A DNA stretch of 60,760 nucleotides, taken from assembly GCA_903905455.1 (NCBI GenBank), contig CAIVGN010000132.1:1-60760 (forward strand), given 5' to 3'. How positions within the stretch are numbered: position 1 is the stretch's first letter; each line of letters opens with the position of its first letter. Below the pieces are notes generated by a model. That model saw only the letters and a list, made by a program, of their open reading frames with translations, did no database searches and was not told the DNA's origin. Source of the DNA: an uncultured Archangium sp. (lineage in GTDB: Bacteria; Myxococcota; Myxococcia; Myxococcales; Myxococcaceae). A program made the position numbers and the translations under genes. Below are positions 32,425-41,643 of this stretch, piece by piece.

Positions 32425-33147
32425 TTATCTCCACCTCCGCGCTTCGATGACGCGCGTCGCAGCGAAGAGGGCGATGAAGGTGACGAGGCCGAAGTAGGCC
32501 ACGTGCTTCAGGTGCACGAGGCCGGTGCGGAAGGCGTCGAAGTGCCCCCACCAGGCCAGGCCGTTGACGATGTCGGTGAGCGGGCGGTCGGTGACCTTGC
32601 CCAGCAGCCAGGCGGTGGTCAGCGCCAGCACCATCACCCCCGAGAGCACGGCGGCGACGACCTGGCTCCGGGTGAGCGCGCTGCCGAAGGTCCCGATGGC
32701 GAGGCCCGAGGCCCCCACCAGCATCAACCCGAAGTACCCGGCGGCGATGTGGCCCAGCGAGACCTTGCCGTACACCGCGACCAGCAGCGGCATGTACGTG
32801 GTCGACGCGAAGAACAGGCACATGAAGAGGAACGCGGCGAGGAACTTGCCGAGCACGATCTCCACGTCGAGCACCGGCGACGAGTAGAGCAACGCGATGG
32901 TGCCCGTCTGCCGCTCCTCGGCGATGAGGCGCATGGAGAGGAACACCGCGCCCACCATGGTGATGCCGGAGGTCAGGGTGAAGAACTCGGCGAGCACCTG
33001 CGACGAGGGCTTGGCGGTGCCGGCGACGGCGAAGGCGTTGAACAGCAGCCCGTCGATGAAGAGCATCACCGCGATGATGATGTAGCCGCTCATGGTGCGC
33101 AGGTACGACTGCAGCTCCCGTCGAGCGATGAGGGTCACGTTCTTCAC
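32425..33147 (-). CDS. ABC-2 type permease (GldF-like)
   Basis: A 240-residue permease with six helices. MSGYIIIAVMLFIDGLLFNAF and the SMRLIAEERQTGTIALLYSSP loop are hallmarks of the GldF/NosY group of ABC-2 permeases. ATG 33147 overlaps the ATPase stop in ATGA, and the gene ends two bases before the gldG-like start, so the operon is tightly coupled. Confidence 0.92.
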   Translation of the reverse strand: MKNVTLIARRELQSYLRTMSGYIIIAVMLFIDGLLFNAFAVAGTAKPSSQVLAEFFTLTSGITMVGAVFLSMRLIAEERQTGTIALLYSSPVLDVEIVLGKFLAAFLFMCLFFASTTYMPLLVAVYGKVSLGHIAAGYFGLMLVGASGLAIGTFGSALTRSQVVAAVLSGVMVLALTTAWLLGKVTDRPLTDIVNGLAWWGHFDAFRTGLVHLKHVAYFGLVTFIALFAATRVIEARRWR

Positions 33148-34079
33148 GGTGCGTCCTTCCCGTGCGTCAGCTTCAAGAAGATGTTCTCGAGGCGGGTGGC
33201 GGCCTTGTCGACCTTGAGCACCGTGGCCTCGGCGGCTACCAGCGCCTTGACGATCTGCGGCCGCAGCTCCCCGGTCCCCACCACGCGGAGCTGCGCGGTC
33301 TGCCCTTCGAGCCGGGTGAGGGTGACGTCGGTGACCCCCGCCACGGCCTTGAGCGCGTCGATGGCGGCCTGCGCGGGGCTGGTCACCTCGACCTCCACCG
33401 CGCCGGCGTTGCCCAGGAGGTTCGAGAGATCCGCCTCGGTGCCCCGCGCGATGATCTCGCCCTGCTGGATGACGAGGTAGCGATCACAGATCTGCGAGAT
33501 CTCCCCGAGGATGTGGCTCGAGACCAGCACCGTGTGCTCGCCCTTGAGCTGGCGGATGAGCTCGCGCATTTCGACGATCTGCACCGGGTCCAGGCCGCCC
33601 GTGGGCTCGTCGAGGATCAACAGCGACGGGTTGTGCACCAGCGCCTGGGCCACGCCCACGCGCTGCCGGTAGCCGTGCGAGAGCGTGCTGATCACGTCGT
33701 CGCGGCGATCGGTGAGCGAGGTCTTCCGCATCGCGTCGTCCACGCGCAGGTCGAGGTCGGCCGAGGTCACCCCGCGCAGCTGCGCGACGAACTCGAGGTA
33801 CCCGCTGACCGTCATCTCGTCGTACAGCGGCGGGGTGTCCGGCAGGAACCCGATGCGCTTGCGGATCTCGTGGGGATCTCGCGAGACGTCGAAGCCGTCG
33901 ATGAGCACGCGGCCGCTGGTGGGCAGCAGCACGCAGCCCAGGACCTTGAGGGTGGTCGACTTGCCCGCGCCGTTGAGGCCCAGGAAACCGATGACTTCGC
34001 CCTTGGCGATGGTGAACGAGAGGTCGCGGATGGCCGCGCGCTCTCCGTAGTACTTGGTGAGGCCTTCGACCTGGATCAT
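33144..34079 (-). CDS. ABC transporter ATPase (GldA-like)
   Basis: A 311-residue ATPase. Walker A GLNGAGKST (residues 34-42), ABC signature TLSHGYRQR, Walker B LLILDEPTGG and the switch His in VSSHIL are all present. An 80-residue C-terminal domain (VEVEVTSPAQAAI onward) is the extension found in GldA/drug-type ABC-2 ATPases. It is the first gene of the operon. Its own promoter lies in the end of the upstream CPBP gene. Confidence 0.94.
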   Translation of the reverse strand: MIQVEGLTKYYGERAAIRDLSFTIAKGEVIGFLGLNGAGKSTTLKVLGCVLLPTSGRVLIDGFDVSRDPHEIRKRIGFLPDTPPLYDEMTVSGYLEFVAQLRGVTSADLDLRVDDAMRKTSLTDRRDDVISTLSHGYRQRVGVAQALVHNPSLLILDEPTGGLDPVQIVEMRELIRQLKGEHTVLVSSHILGEISQICDRYLVIQQGEIIARGTEADLSNLLGNAGAVEVEVTSPAQAAIDALKAVAGVTDVTLTRLEGQTAQLRVVGTGELRPQIVKALVAAEATVLKVDKAATRLENIFLKLTHGKDAP

Positions 34080-34088
34080 CGGTGCGGA

Positions 34089-34116
34089 CCTCTAGTCACT
34101 GTCGATCTCAAGTCAA
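34089..34116 (-). promoter_or_regulatory. promoter of the Gld-like ABC operon
   Basis: Minus-strand -35 TTGACT (34116-34111), 16-base spacer, -10 TAGAGG (34094-34089), then 9 bases to ATG 34079. The -35 overlaps the end of the CPBP gene, so this operon is uncoupled from the genes upstream. Confidence 0.65.
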
Positions 34117-34935
34117 GGAGCCTCGGTTGAACCGCACGAGACTCAGGCCCAGCGCCAGGGCCAGGACCACGGCCGTCCAACCCGCGGCCTCGGGGCCGAA
34201 GTCCCCGCCCGACCAGAACCCGGGAGGCGCGACGGCCCTGGCCACCAGCAGCGAGGTGCCGGCTGAGTTGCCGCTGACCGGCTGACCGAAGACGAAGCCC
34301 TCGAAGAAGTTCCACGCCACGTGGAGCCCCATGGGCATCCACACCGCGCCGGTGCGCACCATGACCGCCCCGAACCACAGCCCCACGAGGGTGATGAGCA
34401 GCGCCGCCACCAGCGAGGCGTGGGGGTTGAGCAGGTGCAGCCCGCCGAACAGCGCGCTGGAGATGGTCACCGCCTTCACGTCGCCCAGGCCCCGGCGCAG
34501 CGCCTGGAAGCCGAGGCCGCGCAGCAGCAGCTCCTCGCCGAAGCCCGCGGGCGCGAGGGTGAGCAGCTGGGTCAGCCCGGCGAGCACGACGGGCTGCGTG
34601 TTGAGCCGCAACGTCGTCGCGCCCACCAGCAGGGGCCCGAGGCAGGAGAGGCTGAGCGCCGCGCCGCCGAGGAGGAACCCGAGCCCGAACTGCCGCGCCG
34701 GCCTGGGGTGCGAGAGGCCCGGAGGCTCGCGAAAGTAGTGCCAGGTCACCGCCGTGGCGGCGAGGCCCGAGAGCAGGGTGGGCAGGGTCGCGAAGAGGAC
34801 CCGCGGCGAGTCGAGGTGCCGCGAGCCGCCCAGGCCCGCCACCGCGAAGGCAAAGGTGGTGCCCGCCTGCACCAGCACGGCCACCACCACGAAGCAGAGG
34901 ATCACCCAGCCCGGCCGGGGGCGGTATTCGCTCAA
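34108..34935 (-). CDS. CPBP-family intramembrane metalloprotease
   Basis: A 275-residue protein with about eight membrane helices. The CPBP motifs are complete: FGEELLLRGLGFQAL (Glu-Glu), FGGLHLLNPH (His) and GLHVAWNFFEG (His and Asn). Bacterial members process prenylated or other membrane peptides, or give self-immunity to bacteriocins. TTG 34935 is chosen because it overlaps the ChbG stop in TTGA and is followed at once by the first helix; the longer frame has no protein-like N-terminus. Confidence 0.88.
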   Translation of the reverse strand: MSEYRPRPGWVILCFVVVAVLVQAGTTFAFAVAGLGGSRHLDSPRVLFATLPTLLSGLAATAVTWHYFREPPGLSHPRPARQFGLGFLLGGAALSLSCLGPLLVGATTLRLNTQPVVLAGLTQLLTLAPAGFGEELLLRGLGFQALRRGLGDVKAVTISSALFGGLHLLNPHASLVAALLITLVGLWFGAVMVRTGAVWMPMGLHVAWNFFEGFVFGQPVSGNSAGTSLLVARAVAPPGFWSGGDFGPEAAGWTAVVLALALGLSLVRFNRGSLT

Positions 34936-35636
34936 ACGCCGGCCCAGGACGACAGCGCGAGGCGGCGATCCTCCAGGGCCCGGCGGGTCGAAGGCGAGAG
35001 GAACGTGGCGAGCTCGAGCTCCCGTTGGGCGCCGTAGCCGCTGCTGACGTGCGAAGGCGCGTGGCCCGGGTGGCACATCAGCTCCACCACGCCTTCCCGC
35101 GGGGCGAGGTCCAGCTGCTCGACCCAGCGCGCGGGCGTCCAGTAGGCCTCGGCGCCGGCGTCCCCGAGGAATACGTCGTTGGTGCGCACCCCGTACGCGC
35201 GGAGCTGCGCGCGCATCGCGGGGTTGATGCTGCGCACCGCCAGCGAACGCGCCTTCGCCACGCGGGCGAGGCCCTCGAGCACCGGGGCCCGCAAGTGCGC
35301 GTGCTTGTGGACGTCGAGGTGCGTGGCGCCGCGGCCGAGCAACGCCTCGAGGCGGTCGAGCTGGGCCCGCGTCTCGCGCTCCACGAAGTCGGCGTCGAGG
35401 GTGTCCTGCTCGTTCAACTCGCGCGCGGGTTCACTGATGGAGGGGAAGCGCACCAGGTTCAAGTGGAGCCCGATGGCGAGCCCGTCGGCCTGCCGGGCCG
35501 CGTCTTCGCTGTGCGGCGAGTTGACGATCATCGTGGTCGACGACACCACGCCCTGGCGCATGGACTGGGCGATGCCGCGGCTGACGGCCGGGTCGTAGCC
35601 GAAGTCGTCGGCGTTCAAGATGAGCCGCGAGGTCAT
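34932..35636 (-). CDS. ChbG/HpnK-family carbohydrate deacetylase (YdjC-like)
   Basis: A 234-residue deacetylase. The metal-binding Asp-Asp lies in LNADDFGY near the N-terminus, His and Asp in HLDVHKHAHL, and a C-terminal His in LMCHPGHA; IGLHLNLV is also conserved. Members remove acetyl groups from chitobiose or from hopanoid glycosides (HpnK). The substrate here is not determinable. ATG 35636 overlaps the kinase stop in ATGA. Confidence 0.9.
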   Translation of the reverse strand: MTSRLILNADDFGYDPAVSRGIAQSMRQGVVSSTTMIVNSPHSEDAARQADGLAIGLHLNLVRFPSISEPARELNEQDTLDADFVERETRAQLDRLEALLGRGATHLDVHKHAHLRAPVLEGLARVAKARSLAVRSINPAMRAQLRAYGVRTNDVFLGDAGAEAYWTPARWVEQLDLAPREGVVELMCHPGHAPSHVSSGYGAQRELELATFLSPSTRRALEDRRLALSSWAGV

Positions 35637-37699
35637 GGTGCGGGGGCCGCGGCGGCGCACTTGGAGAGCAGTGCGTCAGCCTCCTTGGGGAACCGCTCGC
35701 GCAGCTTCTTCTTCGCCGCCTCGAGCTCCGGGGTCTGCTGCATCTGCTCCATCTCGCACAGGGTGGTGAGGGCCCGCGGGTCGGCTCCGGCCAGCGCGTC
35801 GGCGGCGAGGTACTCGGCCCGGGCCCCGGCGAGGTCGCCCTTCGAGAAGAGCACGGCGGCGAGGTAGAAGTGCCCGTCGAACAGCTGGGCGTCCTGCTTC
35901 ACCGCGCTGCGCAGCAGCTTGAGCGCCTCGTCCTTCTGCTCCTTGCGGAACTTCACGAAGCCCAGCTCGGCGGTGGTGGCGGCGTCGGGCTTCTTCTTCA
36001 TCGCCCGGGTGAGCGCCGCCTCGGCCTCGTCGAGCTTGCCGGCCTGCGACAGCCAGAAGCCCTGGCGCGCGAGGTACTGCGGGTTGGTGGGCGCCTTGCC
36101 CACGGCCTTCGTCCACGCCTCGAGGGAGGCGCTGGAGTCGGCCTGCGCCTCGCGGAGTTCGGCCATCAGCGCGTCGGGCCGCGGGTCGGCGGGGTCGAGC
36201 GCGCTGGCCTCGCGAATGGCGGCCTCGGCGCGCCTGGCCTTCTTCCACTGCGACGCCGCCTTGCCCTCGATGAGCCTCGCGTCCAGGTTCTTCGGGTTCT
36301 TCACGCGCCAGCCATCGACGAGCGAGAGCGCCGCCTCCCACTCCTTCGCCTCGAGCAGCAGCGCCCCGGCGCGGGTGAGCTGGGCATCGGTCGCGTCGGG
36401 CAGCGCGGCGATCTTCACCAGGGCGCTGGTGCGCGCCGGTCCCTGGACCGATTCGGCCTGCGCGAGCTGCTCGGTGGCCGTGAGGCTCGGCTTCTGGAGC
36501 GCCACCAGGGCGCCCAGGCCGACCACGACCAGGGCCAGCACGCCGATGGTCAGCGGGAGCTTCGAGCGCTTCTTCGGCGCTTCGACCGGGGCCGGCGCGG
36601 CCAGGGGCGTGGGCGCGGGCGCAGGCTCCGCCGGCACGTAGGCGCGCAGCGGCGAGGGGTGCGTGGCCTCGAGCCCCTGACCCGGGGTGAGCGGCGGGGC
36701 GAGGCTCCCGGGAATGGAGGGGTCGGCCTCGCGGGCGCGGCGCAGCGTGTTGCGGCGCTCGTCGGTCTTCGCCGGGAAGAGCAGGGTGACGTACTCGGCG
36801 ACCTCTTGCGGCGTGGCGAGCACCGTGTCGCCCCCGACGCTCTCCAGCGCCTCGACGAACTCCGCGAGCGACTGGAAGCGGCTGCGCGGCTCCTTGGCGA
36901 TGGCGCGCAGGCAGATCGCCTCGAGCGCCTTGGGCACGGCCGGGTCGTAGCTCGAGGGCAGCGCGGGGTCTTCGCGCGCGATGCGGATCACCACCTCGTC
37001 GATGCTGTTGCCGGTGAAGGGGCGCCGCCCGCAGATCTGCTCGTAGAGCATCACCCCGGCGGCGAAGATGTCGGCGCGGTGATCGACCGGCTTGGCGGTG
37101 ATCATCTCGGGCGACATGTAGAAGAACTTGCCCTTGAGCGTGCCCGGTTCGGTACCCGACCCCCACGCGGTGGTGCGCGCGATGCCGAAGTCGATGACCT
37201 TCACCTCGCCGTTGACGCCCACGTGGATGTTGTCGGGCGTGAAGTCGCGGTGCACCAGGGCCAGCGGCTTGCCGTCTTCGCCGAGCGCGCGGTGGGCCGC
37301 GTCGAGACCCCGGCAGGCGTCGCTCAGGATGCGCAGCGCGACCCCGGCGGGCATGCGGCGCCCGTCTTCGGCCGCGCGCTGCCGAAGCTCGGCCCAGGTG
37401 CGCCCCTCGAGCAGCTCCATGGCGATGTACGGCTCACCGCCGACCTGGCCCAGCTCGAAGATGGTCACCACGTTGGGGTGGTGGATCTGCGCGGTGATGC
37501 GCGCCTCGTTGAGGAACATGCGGACGATCGCCGAATCCTTGACCAGGTGAGGCAGCAGCCGCTTGACCGCCACCATCGGGCCGAACTGGCCTTCGGGGGT
37601 GATGTGCCGCCCCACGTAGACCTCGGCCATGCCGCCCGTCGCGATGCGCGAGGTCAACCGGTACTGCCCGAGCCACGTCGGTTCGCCCAAGTTCTCCAC
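35633..37699 (-). CDS. membrane Ser/Thr protein kinase with C-terminal TPR-like domain
   Basis: A 688-residue Hanks-type kinase. The Gly loop IATGGMAEV (19-27), Lys46 in VAVKRLLP, HRDFTPDN (150-157), DFG (170-172) and YMSPE (194-198) show an active catalytic domain ending at about 290. A Pro/Ala-rich linker, one helix (LPLTIGVLALVVVGLGALVAL, about 381-401) and an extracytoplasmic helical-repeat region (about 405-680) follow, the last including TPR-like pairs (LARQGFWLSQAGKLDEAEA). GTG 37699 comes nine bases after a TAGAGT hexamer. It heads the operon with ChbG and CPBP genes. Confidence 0.93.
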   Translation of the reverse strand: MENLGEPTWLGQYRLTSRIATGGMAEVYVGRHITPEGQFGPMVAVKRLLPHLVKDSAIVRMFLNEARITAQIHHPNVVTIFELGQVGGEPYIAMELLEGRTWAELRQRAAEDGRRMPAGVALRILSDACRGLDAAHRALGEDGKPLALVHRDFTPDNIHVGVNGEVKVIDFGIARTTAWGSGTEPGTLKGKFFYMSPEMITAKPVDHRADIFAAGVMLYEQICGRRPFTGNSIDEVVIRIAREDPALPSSYDPAVPKALEAICLRAIAKEPRSRFQSLAEFVEALESVGGDTVLATPQEVAEYVTLLFPAKTDERRNTLRRAREADPSIPGSLAPPLTPGQGLEATHPSPLRAYVPAEPAPAPTPLAAPAPVEAPKKRSKLPLTIGVLALVVVGLGALVALQKPSLTATEQLAQAESVQGPARTSALVKIAALPDATDAQLTRAGALLLEAKEWEAALSLVDGWRVKNPKNLDARLIEGKAASQWKKARRAEAAIREASALDPADPRPDALMAELREAQADSSASLEAWTKAVGKAPTNPQYLARQGFWLSQAGKLDEAEAALTRAMKKKPDAATTAELGFVKFRKEQKDEALKLLRSAVKQDAQLFDGHFYLAAVLFSKGDLAGARAEYLAADALAGADPRALTTLCEMEQMQQTPELEAAKKKLRERFPKEADALLSKCAAAAPAP

Positions 37700-37708
37700 G
37701 AGGCGCCG

Positions 37709-37714
37709 ACTCTA
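37709..37714 (-). promoter_or_regulatory. -10 hexamer of the kinase operon, predicted leaderless
   Basis: TAGAGT on the minus strand ends nine bases before GTG 37699; no ribosome site lies between. A -35 is not clear. Confidence 0.4.
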
Positions 37715-37810
37715 GGGCACGGGGCCGCGGTTTGACTCGAAAAGGCCGGGCGGACCCCCTCAAATCCGCCCCAGAGGGGGCGCGGGCGCGGTGCTAGAAA
37801 GCCCACCGCC

Positions 37811-39268
37811 ATGGATCATCTGCGCTTCAACTTGAACGGCGTCTGGGTCGAAGAACGAAGTGTCAGCCCGACGATGACGCTGCTGCGGTACCTGCGCGAT
37901 CGAAAGCAGCTCACCGGCACCAAGGAAGGCTGCGCCGAAGGCGACTGCGGCGCGTGCAGCGTGGCCATCGCCGAGCTCGGCGCCGACGGCCAGCCCGTGT
38001 GGCGCTCGGTGAACTCGTGCCTCGTGATGTTGCCCATGCTCCAGGGCAAGCACGTGCTCACCGTCGAGGCGCTCAAACAGGGCGAGGCGTACCACCCGGC
38101 GCAGGTCTCCATGACGAAGGCGCTGGGCAGCCAGTGCGGCTACTGCACCCCGGGCATCGTGATGTCGATGTTCGAGGCCACCTACCGCAAGGACCTCGAC
38201 GCGCCGTGGAAGCTCGACGACCAGCTGTGCGGCAACCTCTGTCGCTGCACCGGCTACCGCCCCATTCGCGACGCGGCCGAGGAGGTCGCGGGCACCTGCC
38301 CCAACGACGGCTTCACCCCCGCGAAGCCCGAGTCGATGGAGCTCGCCTACGAGGCCCACGGGCAGCGCTTCGTCACGCCGGGCACGTTCGAGGCCCTGTG
38401 GCAGGAACTCGACGCGCACCCCGACGCGCGCTTCGTCGTCGGCGGCACCGATCTCTGCCTCGAGGTGACCAAGAAGTTCGCGGTGATCCCCAAGCTGGTC
38501 TCGCTCGAGGGGCTCACGGAGTTGAAGCAGGTCTCCGAGACCGACGCGTTTTTTCGCATCGGCAGCGGCGTGAGCATCGCCGAGCTCGAGACCTTCAGCG
38601 CCACGCGCCTGCCCTCGCTGCACCGCATGGTGCGCTACTTCGCCGCGCGGCAGATCAAGCACCGCGGCACCGTCGGCGGGAACCTGTGCACCGCGTCCCC
38701 CATCGGAGATCTCCCGCCCGCGTTGATCAGCCTCGGCGCCACCGCGGTGATCCGCGGGCGCGGCGGTGAACGCCGGGTGCTGCTCGAGCAGTTCTTCGTC
38801 GGGTACCGCAAGACCGCGCTCGCGACGAAGGAGCTCCTCGTGGCCGTCGAAGTGCCGCGCCCCGCCTCGAGCGCCCGCGCCGTTTGTTACAAGGTCTCCA
38901 AGCGCCGCGAGCTCGACATCAGCACCGTCTCGGCCGGCTTCTACGTCGACACCGACGGCGAAGGCGTGGTGACCGTGGCGCGCCTGGCCTACGGCGGCAT
39001 GGCGGCCACCACGCTGCGCGCCGCGGGCGCCGAAGCGGCCCTCGTGGGCAAGGCGTGGTCGGCCCAGAACGTCGCCCTCGCCGCGAAGGCCCTGGCCACC
39101 GACTTCACGCCCCTGTCCGATCACCGCGGCAGCGCCGCCTACCGCTCGCTCGTCGCCGCCAACCTCCTGCGCGGCTTCTTCGACGAGACCCTCGAGGTGC
39201 GGCAGCCACCGCTGGGGAGCCAGCACGTGGCGACGGTGCAGTCGGCCGAGGAGGTGCGCCATGGTTGA
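37811..39268 (+). CDS. xdhA: xanthine dehydrogenase iron-sulfur/FAD subunit XdhA
   Basis: A 485-residue subunit. N-terminal ferredoxin-type [2Fe-2S] cysteines are Cys41, 46, 49 and 70 (EGCAEGDCGACS). The second cluster uses Cys109, 112, 144 and 146 (SQCGYCTPG and GNLCRCTGYRPI). The FAD domain (about 185-470) has VVGGTDL and the TVGGNLCTASPIGD loop. It transfers electrons from the molybdenum subunit to NAD. ATG 37811 begins the family N-terminus; TAGAAA (37795-37800) may be its -10. Confidence 0.95.
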   Translation: MDHLRFNLNGVWVEERSVSPTMTLLRYLRDRKQLTGTKEGCAEGDCGACSVAIAELGADGQPVWRSVNSCLVMLPMLQGKHVLTVEALKQGEAYHPAQVSMTKALGSQCGYCTPGIVMSMFEATYRKDLDAPWKLDDQLCGNLCRCTGYRPIRDAAEEVAGTCPNDGFTPAKPESMELAYEAHGQRFVTPGTFEALWQELDAHPDARFVVGGTDLCLEVTKKFAVIPKLVSLEGLTELKQVSETDAFFRIGSGVSIAELETFSATRLPSLHRMVRYFAARQIKHRGTVGGNLCTASPIGDLPPALISLGATAVIRGRGGERRVLLEQFFVGYRKTALATKELLVAVEVPRPASSARAVCYKVSKRRELDISTVSAGFYVDTDGEGVVTVARLAYGGMAATTLRAAGAEAALVGKAWSAQNVALAAKALATDFTPLSDHRGSAAYRSLVAANLLRGFFDETLEVRQPPLGSQHVATVQSAEEVRHG

Positions 39269-41570
39269 GAACCCCGGGAGCCCGCTCCACCAGCCGCTGC
39301 TGCACGAGAGCGCCCAGCGCCACGCCAGCGGCGAGGCGAAGTACGTCGACGACTTCCCCGCGCCCGCGGGCATGCTCGTCGCCCAGGCCGCCGGGGGCAG
39401 CCACGCGCGCGGCCGCATTCGCAGCGTGGACATTTCGAAGGCGAAGCTGGTGCCGGGCGTGGTGGCGGTGCTCACCGCCCGTGACATCCCCGGTCAGAAC
39501 AACGTCGGCCCGGTGATCCACGACGAAGAGCTGCTCGCCAGCCAGCAGGTGCACTTCCTGGGGCAGCCGGTGGTCCTGGTGGTCGCCGAGAGCCTCGAGG
39601 CCTGCCGCGCGGGCGTGGCGGCGGTGAAGATCGACCTGGAGGCGTCCGCGCCGATCGTCACCATCGAGCAGGCCATCGCCGCGGGCAGCTGGCTGTCGGA
39701 CGAGCACCGCATGCAGCGCGGGGACGTCGGCGCCGCGCTCGCCACCGCCGACGTGCGGTTCCAGGGTGAAGTGCGCACCGGCGGGCAGGATCACTTCTAC
39801 CTCGAGACCCAGGTCACCCTCGCCATCCCCGAGGAGAACCGGGCGCTCAAGCTCTACTGCTCGACGCAGCACCCCAGCGAGGTGCAGGCCATCGTCGCCC
39901 ACGTGCTCCACTGCGGCCGGCACCAGGTGGTGGTCGAGGTGCCGCGCATGGGCGGCGGCTTCGGCGGCAAGGAGACCCAGGCGGCCCCCTGGGCGGCCAT
40001 GGCGGCGCTGGCGGCGCTCAAGACCGGGCGGCCGGTGAAGGTCTGGCTCAACCGCGATCAAGACATGCTGCTGACGGGCAAGCGGCACCCCTTCCTCACG
40101 AAGTTCGACGTGGGCTTCTCGAAGGACGGCACCCTCGTCGGCCTCGACGCGCAGTTGGTCAGCGACGGCGGTTTCAGCAACGACCTGAGCCGCGCCATCC
40201 TCGACCGCGCGCTCTTCCACTCGGACAACGGCTACTTCCTGCCGCACGTACGCCTCACCGGCCGCGTGGCGAAGACCAACCTGCCGTCGAACACCGCCTT
40301 CCGCGGCTTCGGCGGGCCGCAGGGCATGGCGTTGATCGAAGACCTGATCAGCCGTTTCTGCGAGCGCACCGGGCTCGATCCCGTCGAGGTGCGCCGCAAG
40401 AACTTCTACGGCGCCGCCCCGCGCAACCTCACCCCCTACTGGCAGGAGGTGAAGGACAACCGGCTGCCGCGCATCTTCGACGAGCTGCTCGCCTCGTCGG
40501 ACTACACGAAGCGCCGCGCCGAGGTGGCCGCCTTCAACGCGAAGAGCACGAGCTCGAAGCGGGGCCTCGCGCTGACGCCGGTGAAGTTCGGCATCAGCTT
40601 CACCACCGGGTTCTTGAACCAGGCCGGCGCCCTCGTGGTGCTCTACGCCGACGGCACCGTGCAGCTGAACCACGGCGGCACCGAGATGGGCCAGGGGCTG
40701 CACACCAAGATGCTGGCCATCTGCGCCCACGAGCTGGGGGTACTGCCCGAGAACGTCCGGGTGATGAACACCTCCACCGAGAAGGTGCCCAACACCTCGG
40801 CGACCGCGGCCTCGAGCGGGGCCGATCTCAACGGGCAGGCGGTGAAGAACGCGTGCGAGACGCTGCGGTCCCGGCTGGCGCCCATCGCGGCGCGGCTGCT
40901 GGGGGGCGCGGATGAACGCGAGCTCGTCTTCCGCGGGGGCCACGTGTTCCTCGGCGAGCACCCCGAGCAGTGGGTGGCCTTCGACGCGCTGACCAGCGAG
41001 GCGCACCTCGCGCAGGTCTCGATGTCGGCGACGGGCTTCTACCGGACGCCGGACATCACCTTCGACCGCAACTCCGGGCGCGGGAAGCCGTTCCACTACT
41101 TCGCCTACGGCGCGGCGGTCTGCGAGGTCGAGCTGAGCGCGTTGACCGGCGAGCACCGGCTGCGCCGCGTGGACATCCTCCACGACGTGGGCAACTCGCT
41201 GGCCCCGACCATCGACCGCGGGCAGATCGAGGGCGCCTTCATCCAGGGGGTGGGTTGGCTGACCTCCGAGGAGCTGCGGTTCGACGCCCAGGGGTTCCTG
41301 CGCACGCACAGCCCCGACACCTACAAGATCCCCGCCTTCGGTGATGCGCCCCGCGAGTTCCACGTGGCGCTGCTGCAGAACGCCGCGCAGTACGACGTGG
41401 TCCACGGCAGCAAGGCGGTCGGAGAGCCCCCGCTGATGCTCGCCCTGGCGGTGGTCGCGGCCCTGCGCGACGCGGTGACGGCGTTCGGCCCGAAGGGGCG
41501 CGAGGTGAAGCTCGACATGCCGTGCACCGCCGAGGCGCTGTTGTTCGCCGTCGAGGCCCAGCGCCAATGA
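39261..41570 (+). CDS. xdhB: xanthine dehydrogenase molybdopterin subunit XdhB
   Basis: A 769-residue catalytic subunit oxidising hypoxanthine and xanthine to urate. Substrate-site residues of true xanthine dehydrogenases are kept: Glu238 in GGGFGGKE, Arg348 in TAFRGFGGPQ and the base Glu722 in AVGEPPLM. Thus purine rather than aldehyde specificity is likely. It overlaps xdhA by 8 bases with a GAGGAGG ribosome site. The maturation factor XdhC is not in the window. Confidence 0.96.
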   Translation: MVENPGSPLHQPLLHESAQRHASGEAKYVDDFPAPAGMLVAQAAGGSHARGRIRSVDISKAKLVPGVVAVLTARDIPGQNNVGPVIHDEELLASQQVHFLGQPVVLVVAESLEACRAGVAAVKIDLEASAPIVTIEQAIAAGSWLSDEHRMQRGDVGAALATADVRFQGEVRTGGQDHFYLETQVTLAIPEENRALKLYCSTQHPSEVQAIVAHVLHCGRHQVVVEVPRMGGGFGGKETQAAPWAAMAALAALKTGRPVKVWLNRDQDMLLTGKRHPFLTKFDVGFSKDGTLVGLDAQLVSDGGFSNDLSRAILDRALFHSDNGYFLPHVRLTGRVAKTNLPSNTAFRGFGGPQGMALIEDLISRFCERTGLDPVEVRRKNFYGAAPRNLTPYWQEVKDNRLPRIFDELLASSDYTKRRAEVAAFNAKSTSSKRGLALTPVKFGISFTTGFLNQAGALVVLYADGTVQLNHGGTEMGQGLHTKMLAICAHELGVLPENVRVMNTSTEKVPNTSATAASSGADLNGQAVKNACETLRSRLAPIAARLLGGADERELVFRGGHVFLGEHPEQWVAFDALTSEAHLAQVSMSATGFYRTPDITFDRNSGRGKPFHYFAYGAAVCEVELSALTGEHRLRRVDILHDVGNSLAPTIDRGQIEGAFIQGVGWLTSEELRFDAQGFLRTHSPDTYKIPAFGDAPREFHVALLQNAAQYDVVHGSKAVGEPPLMLALAVVAALRDAVTAFGPKGREVKLDMPCTAEALLFAVEAQRQ

Positions 41571-41612
41571 CTCCCTCGCCCCGCATCGCGGGGAGAGGGC
41601 CGGGGTGAGGGG
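41571..41612. repeat. REP-like palindromic repeat between convergent genes
   Basis: CCCTC-G-CCCCGC (41573-41584) pairs with GCGGGG-A-GAGGG (41588-41599) around ATC, followed by CCGGGGTGAGGGG. Sequences of this type, which translate as PHPGPLP-like strings, are dispersed in many bacterial genomes. It sits between the xdhB and pit stops and could act as a two-way terminator. Confidence 0.6.
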
Positions 41613-41643
41613 CCGCGCATCGCCCCAACGCCCCCCCCTCGTT

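Noticed and set aside
37732-37737. TTGACT considered as the xdhA -35
   Set aside because: No -10-like hexamer lies 15-19 bases downstream; the nearest candidate, TAGAAA, is 57 bases away.
39653-40051. Possible sequence change at the XdhB substrate site
   Set aside because: Glu238, Arg348 and Glu722 are all conserved, so ordinary xanthine dehydrogenase activity is expected.
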